Assembly: GCA_016927155.1 (NCBI GenBank)
Contig: JAFGNE010000061.1
Span: forward strand, 1-9,694
Direction: 5' to 3'
DNA length: 9,694 bases
Origin: Candidatus Peregrinibacteria bacterium
GTDB taxonomy: Bacteria; Patescibacteriota; Gracilibacteria; UM-FILTER-43-11
The translations under genes and the position numbers were made by a program. Within the stretch, counting starts at the first letter, position 1, and every line of letters starts with the position of its first letter. Positions 6,111 through 9,694 of this stretch are shown piece by piece. The notes under the pieces were generated by a model, which was not told where the DNA came from, did no database searches, and worked only from the letters and a program-made list of their open reading frames with translations.

Positions 6111-7145
6111 ATGACGACTTATCAGGGAACATTCCGGAAGCTTATTGTATGGCAGACCGCCAAAGCGCTTGCTAAAAACATTTATTGTCTGGCGAACAAA
6201 TTTCCCGCGGAAGAGAAATATGGATTATCGGCTCAAATCAAAAGAGCCGCCATATCCGTTATGTCCAATATTGCCGAAGGCAACCAGCGCGCAGGAAAAC
6301 AAGACGCCCTTAATTTTTTTAATATCGCTTTCAGCTCTTTAACTGAAACGGATTGCCAGGCGGATCTTGCTTATGAATTGGGCTATATACAAAAACGGGA
6401 TTATGATTTGCTTTTGGAATTACTTAACAAAACAGCTTATTTATTGTTTCGCCTGATTGATTCCAAAAAAAATCCTAATAGTCGTCATAGTCTTAATAGT
6501 CCTAAAAGTCCTAAAAAGGGAGGGTTTTCGCTTATAGAATTAATAGTTGTCGTCTCCATCATCTCGATCATGTCCGTTTCCGCCGTTGTCGGCGTCCGTT
6601 ATATGGGCGGCACCATGCGCGTGAAGCAGGCGGCGGGGTACATCGGCGATGTGATAAAGCGCGCCGAAATGGAAGCGCTAAGGGGTGATTACAAAAAGAA
6701 CACCATCCATTTTACCGAAAATTACCTTGTTATTGTGAGTGAGCCCGAGGACAAGGTTACGGGGCTGACGTTTTCAGGCGCGAATATTATCCAATACGGC
6801 TACGACGGAATACTGACCAAAACAGACGGAGAAGGGCGGGATATCGAAGTAAGAACAGTGGTAAAGGATGGTAGTGATACCGTTAATTTTACGGCTTCCT
6901 CCGAAATCGAATGGGCTTATCGGCTTTCGTTTAGCGGCGGCCGGTCCGAAATCATCCGTTTTATCCACTTTAGCCTGGAGCGGGAAAAGCCGGAAAATAC
7001 TGTGCAACTGTCAAACGGATCGTCTCCGCAATTGGTTATTGAAGCGCCTTACGCGAAAAAGTATTTGTCCGATGGCTCAGCCAGTTTTACCCTTGAAGTC
7101 AGCGACCTGGATGGCAGCTATACGGAAGAACTTAAAATCCTTTAA
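6111..7145 (+). CDS. Four-helix-bundle (S23/IVP) protein fused to a GspH/FimT-like prepilin
   Basis: This is one 344-codon frame. Residues 1-118 are a complete four-helix-bundle protein of the S23 / 23S rRNA intervening-sequence family: FRKLIVWQTAKALAKNIY, the conserved SAQIKRAAISVMSNIAEG, the S/T-E-rich helix 66-90 and a last helix ending LLFRLIDS. Residues 123-134 are the array (NSR HSL NSP KSP). KKGG138 / FSLIE143 is a canonical class III signal with Glu at +5, followed by a hydrophobic helix (139-162) and a GspH/FimT-like body (RVKQAAGYIGDVIKRAEMEAL, then beta-rich). Cleavage after G138 would leave the helical bundle in the cytosol and send the pilin to the membrane. The function of S23-family proteins is not well defined. 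An ATG at 6107 is out of frame; the ATG at 6111 matches the usual family start. A weak GAGAA precedes it. The gene follows pilB and precedes pilC by 6 bases, so pilin and machine are probably co-expressed. No ATG-initiated internal start for the pilin alone was found. Confidence 0.85.
   Translation: MTTYQGTFRKLIVWQTAKALAKNIYCLANKFPAEEKYGLSAQIKRAAISVMSNIAEGNQRAGKQDALNFFNIAFSSLTETDCQADLAYELGYIQKRDYDLLLELLNKTAYLLFRLIDSKKNPNSRHSLNSPKSPKKGGFSLIELIVVVSIISIMSVSAVVGVRYMGGTMRVKQAAGYIGDVIKRAEMEALRGDYKKNTIHFTENYLVIVSEPEDKVTGLTFSGANIIQYGYDGILTKTDGEGRDIEVRTVVKDGSDTVNFTASSEIEWAYRLSFSGGRSEIIRFIHFSLEREKPENTVQLSNGSSPQLVIEAPYAKKYLSDGSASFTLEVSDLDGSYTEELKIL
6477..6512 (+). repeat. Four-unit 9-bp array joining S23 to the prepilin
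   Basis: The units are AATAGTCGT, CATAGTCTT, AATAGTCCT and AAAAGTCCT, encoding residues 123-134. It aligns with the reverse complement of the 6064-6099 array region at 37 of 46 positions by my hand count, making an inverted pair about 380 bases apart. Confidence 0.9.
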
Positions 7146-7151
7146 TTCCCC

Positions 7152-8381
7152 ATGACCGCTTTCGCCTTAAAACTCCGGGACACGTTCGCCAATTTTTGGC
7201 TGGAAGCCGAGCTTTTTTTCGGAAAACTTTTCAAAAGAAAAGCGGCGTTCGAGAAAGAGGGTTTTGAAGAAAAGGAGAAAGTGGCGGCGCTGCCTTTTTC
7301 CATGCGGATGCTTCGGATGCCCACCAAAGAGCGGCTTTTTTTCTTCGACCAGCTGGCCACGCTTATCGGGTCGGGCGTTTCGCTCATTGACGCGCTTTCG
7401 CTGGTTGCGGCCACCACAAAACACAAGGGCCTTAAAAAGCTGTACGCGGAAATGACCCATCGCATCAACACGGGCCTCTCTTTGGCCGATACCATGGCCG
7501 TGTTTCCGCATATTTTTCCGCAGATGCAGTCGGCGCTTGTCGCGGCCGGCGAAAAATCCGGCAATTTGAAAACCGTGCTCGCGGAACTCACCGAGGAAAT
7601 GGAGGCCGACCAGGATTTTTACCGCAAGATCACGGGAGCCATGTTTTATCCCGTCATCCTCATCGGCATGGCGCTTGTCATGGTCATCGGCATGTTGGTT
7701 TTCGTTATCCCTAAAGTGGCGGCCATTTACTCCCAGGCGCATAAGGAACTGCCCCGCTTCACCCAGATGGTCATCGACCTGAGCCAGTACATCACGGCCC
7801 ATTGGCAGGCCCTCCTTATCGGTACCGGGGGCGGCCTGCTCGTTTTATGGCTGCTTTTCACCCGGGTAAAACAGGGACGCATGATTTGGGAAAACATCAT
7901 TGCCATTATGCCTGTCGTGAACAAGCTCAGCCGCGAAAAGAACCTGATGCTTATCGCCTCCAACATGGCCATGCTGATGAAAAGCGGCGTGCTTATTTCC
8001 GAGGCCTTTGAGATCACCGAAAAAGCGGTCGGCAATTTGCATTACCAAAAATCCCTGGCCGAAATCCGTCACGGCGTCATCATGGGGCGTGAGGTGAGCG
8101 AAATCATGGGGCTTGAAGATATCAAAGCGCAGAAATTTAAGGAAAATAAGCTTTTCCCGTTGCAGGTGGCCCAGCTCCTCCACATCGGCGAAACCACGGG
8201 TTCTATCGGCGACATGTTCGCCAAGATCAAAAAGAATTACCACAAAAGCATCGATTATACGCTAGGGAACATCTCCAACATGGTCGAGCCTATCATGATT
8301 TTCTTTGTGGCGGCCATCGTCGGCTCCATTTTGCTTGCCGTCATGCTGCCGTTTTTCAATATCGGTTCCACCATCAGTTAA
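7152..8381 (+). CDS. pilC: Type IV pilus / T2SS platform protein PilC/GspF
   Basis: The product has 409 residues. This inner-membrane platform protein couples ATPase motion to pilin extraction. Two GspF domains are visible: the first at about 58-187 (FFDQLATLIGSGVSLIDAL, NTGLSLADTMAVFP, AGEKSGNL) and the second at about 262-400 (LMLIASNMAMLMKSGVLISEAF, FPLQVAQLLHIGETTGSI). Hydrophobic segments at 165-187, 220-237 and 376-400 are the three usual membrane helices. Length and order are typical of the family. The N-terminal 50 residues are a charged cytoplasmic extension. It starts 6 bases after the S23-prepilin stop, with no Shine-Dalgarno sequence, which suggests translational coupling. Confidence 0.94.
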   Translation: MTAFALKLRDTFANFWLEAELFFGKLFKRKAAFEKEGFEEKEKVAALPFSMRMLRMPTKERLFFFDQLATLIGSGVSLIDALSLVAATTKHKGLKKLYAEMTHRINTGLSLADTMAVFPHIFPQMQSALVAAGEKSGNLKTVLAELTEEMEADQDFYRKITGAMFYPVILIGMALVMVIGMLVFVIPKVAAIYSQAHKELPRFTQMVIDLSQYITAHWQALLIGTGGGLLVLWLLFTRVKQGRMIWENIIAIMPVVNKLSREKNLMLIASNMAMLMKSGVLISEAFEITEKAVGNLHYQKSLAEIRHGVIMGREVSEIMGLEDIKAQKFKENKLFPLQVAQLLHIGETTGSIGDMFAKIKKNYHKSIDYTLGNISNMVEPIMIFFVAAIVGSILLAVMLPFFNIGSTIS

Positions 8382-8382
8382 A

Positions 8383-8391
8383 TGTTATAAT
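8383..8391 (+). promoter_or_regulatory. Extended -10 promoter before the methyltransferase gene
   Basis: TGTTATAAT gives a perfect TATAAT (8386-8391) with the TGN extension, starting one base after the pilC stop region. No good -35 is present, as is usual for extended -10 promoters. Transcription would begin near 8398, leaving a leader of about 10 bases before the ATG at 8408. This suggests the methyltransferase and glycosyltransferase form their own unit. Confidence 0.5.
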
Positions 8392-8407
8392 GGGCGCAGT
8401 TTAAAAC

Positions 8408-9118
8408 ATGCGCCAAAAGGTCCTTGAACATATCCGGCGGCAGGTGCTTGCTTCTTATGCGGCCATCGCGGCCGAATTTGATGTGACACGCCAAAATCCC
8501 TGGGAAGAATTCCGCCATTTTGAGGCGTTCGTGCGCCACGGCGGCCGCGTGCTGGATTTGGGCTGCGGCAATGGCAGGCTTTACGAAATGGCAAAGCCCA
8601 AGGAAGTGGATTATTTGGGCGTGGACCATAATTCCCGTTTGCTGGAAAAAGCCCGCGCCCGTTTTCCCGATGCCCGGTTTGAATTGGCTGACATGATGGA
8701 CCTGCGTCTGCCGGAGGAAGCGTTTGATAATGTTTTCTGTATCGCCGCTTTTCATCATGTTCCGTCAAAGGAGTTGAGGCAAAAAGTCGTTGACGATATT
8801 TACAATGCCCTGAAACCCGATGGGATTTTTATCCTCACGGCTTGGAACCTGTTCCAGCCGAAGTACCTGAAGCCTTTGGTTAAGGCCGTTTTAAGCTTTG
8901 TCCTGCATTTCGGTTTCAAATACGCCTGGAACGACGTATGGATTAAATGGGGCGGATACCCCATCCCCCGTTATTACCACGCGTTCCTGCCCGCCGAGCT
9001 CCTTTCTTACTTCAGCGATAAGCGATGGGAATTCGAAGATTTTTATTTCACGAAAAAAGGCAATCGGGTATCATTCTGGAGATCATTCAATTTAGTATTG
9101 ATTGTCCGCAAAAAATGA
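8408..9118 (+). CDS. Class I SAM-dependent methyltransferase, Trm9/ALKBH8-like
   Basis: The product has 236 residues with a Rossmann methyltransferase core: motif I VLDLGCGNGR (48-57), the acidic end of strand 2 in YLGVDHNSRLL (69-79), ADMMDLRLP (94-102), and motif IV FDNVFCIAAFHHV (106-118), followed by LKPDGIFILTAWN. The late segment PRYYHAFLPAELLSYF (187-202) resembles the RYYH-F-EL region of Trm9/ALKBH8 tRNA wobble-uridine methyltransferases. The substrate cannot be fixed from this, and a small-molecule or glycan substrate remains possible given the overlapping glycosyltransferase. It overlaps the next gene by ATGA. It is probably unrelated to pilus function. Confidence 0.85.
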   Translation: MRQKVLEHIRRQVLASYAAIAAEFDVTRQNPWEEFRHFEAFVRHGGRVLDLGCGNGRLYEMAKPKEVDYLGVDHNSRLLEKARARFPDARFELADMMDLRLPEEAFDNVFCIAAFHHVPSKELRQKVVDDIYNALKPDGIFILTAWNLFQPKYLKPLVKAVLSFVLHFGFKYAWNDVWIKWGGYPIPRYYHAFLPAELLSYFSDKRWEFEDFYFTKKGNRVSFWRSFNLVLIVRKK

Positions 9119-9694
9119 GCGAACGCGTTAAAATTTCCGGCGTGCCTTTTGACCCCGTCACTTACGAAGAGGCGCTTTCGCAAATCGCCGATCTGGTCTC
9201 CATGAACGCTAAGGCGTATGTGGTAACGCCGAACCCCGAAATGGTGTTAAACGCGTCGAAAGATGATGGGTTTAAAGCGGTGCTTAAAGGCGCCGCCCTT
9301 TCCATCCCGGACGGCATTGGCATTTTATGGGCTTCTTATTATTTAAGCCTGCCCCTGCCCAAACATTTTTGGGGTTGGTGGTTCCAGCTTTTCGCTTCGC
9401 TCGGCGCCATTTTTTTCGTTCCGCAAAAAATCCGCCGGTTTTTTCCCCAAAGGGTTACCGGAACGGATTTGCTATATAAAATCGTTGATTTTTCACAGCG
9501 ATACGGCTGGCGGATTTTCTTTTTGGGCGCCCGTGAGGGCGTGGCCCAGAAAGCGACCGCTATTTTGCGCGCCTGTTATCCCAAAGCCAATTTCGCCGGC
9601 TGTTTCGCGGGTTCCCCCCAAACGGCCGATGAGGATGAGATACGAAAATTGGTCAATGCCGCTTCGCCCGACATCCTTTTTGTGGCTTATGGCA
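9115..9694 (+). CDS. WecG/TagA/CpsF-family glycosyltransferase (3' end outside window)
   Basis: The first 193 residues are visible. The frame starts at an ATG that overlaps the methyltransferase stop (ATGA). Family motifs are clear: TPNPEMV (38-44), PDGIGI (65-70) with the Asp thought to be catalytic in TagA, RVTGTDLL (113-120), and FFLGAREGVAQKA (135-147). Members transfer N-acetylmannosamine or a similar sugar to a lipid-linked acceptor at the cytoplasmic face of the membrane during wall or surface polymer synthesis. The stretch 82-112 between PDGIGI and RVTGTDL is longer than usual and hydrophobic (HFWGWWFQLFASLGAIFFV), perhaps an extra membrane-contact helix. The acceptor is unknown. Confidence 0.9.
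   Translation, partial: MSERVKISGVPFDPVTYEEALSQIADLVSMNAKAYVVTPNPEMVLNASKDDGFKAVLKGAALSIPDGIGILWASYYLSLPLPKHFWGWWFQLFASLGAIFFVPQKIRRFFPQRVTGTDLLYKIVDFSQRYGWRIFFLGAREGVAQKATAILRACYPKANFAGCFAGSPQTADEDEIRKLVNAASPDILFVAYG

Noticed and set aside
7167..7802. Antisense frame of 211 codons opposite pilC
   Set aside because: It is a shadow of the PilC frame, which has clear GspF motifs and membrane helices; the antisense protein shows none.

Overview
The window looks like part of the type IV pilus / type II secretion-like locus of a bacterium, most likely a member of the Patescibacteria (CPR). This placement is an inference. It rests on clustered, divergent prepilin genes, a short PilB-type ATPase without the usual N-terminal domain, stand-alone-type four-helix-bundle (S23/IVP) and MNT-HEPN modules, and the lack of a recognisable Shine-Dalgarno sequence before any of the 11 starts seen. 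TGA acts as a normal stop (the PilV-like, MNT and methyltransferase genes all end in TGA), so the standard bacterial code applies.

Layout. Positions 4732 to 1 form a tight minus-strand operon: a PilV/GspI-like minor prepilin; an MNT nucleotidyltransferase with an N-terminal winged helix; a 764-residue HEPN-prepilin-NHL-propeller fusion; a PilX/GspK-like minor prepilin without Glu+5; a GspG-like pilin; and the start of a lipoprotein that may be a cyclophilin-type PPIase. Several of these genes overlap by one base (TGATG, TAATG). From 4833 the plus strand carries the assembly ATPase (PilB/GspE), a four-helix-bundle (S23) protein fused to a GspH/FimT-like prepilin, and the platform protein PilC/GspF. 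These are followed by a class I SAM methyltransferase and the start of a WecG/TagA/CpsF glycosyltransferase, the latter two overlapping by ATGA. The divergent region 4733-4832 holds a strong sigma70-type promoter for the ATPase. A tandem pair of perfect or near-perfect palindromes lies directly before the MNT gene, and an extended -10 box lies before the methyltransferase.

The unusual part is a family of six short arrays. Each has exactly four 9-bp units, consensus (A/C)A(T/A)AGTC(C/G/T)(T/C), which read (N/K/H)-S-(P/R/L) in the coding frame. Every one of the five prepilin genes carries one array directly before its class III signal motif. In three genes it makes up most of the leader peptide. 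In the other two it is the joint between a complete upstream domain (HEPN or S23) and the prepilin. The sixth array is non-coding, inverted, and just upstream of the S23-prepilin gene, so the S23 segment is flanked by inverted arrays. Because the unit is three codons long, recombination between arrays would keep the frame, and prepilin peptidase should cut just after the array and release whatever was fused in front. This suggests an array-mediated way to place toxin-like domains in front of pilin leaders.

How the genes work together: PilB and PilC would drive assembly of the major GspG-like pilin, with the minor pilins (PilV-, PilX- and GspH-like, and the propeller-bearing one) forming the initiating tip. 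The MNT-HEPN pair is a type VII-like toxin-antitoxin module embedded in the operon and probably autoregulated through the paired palindromes.
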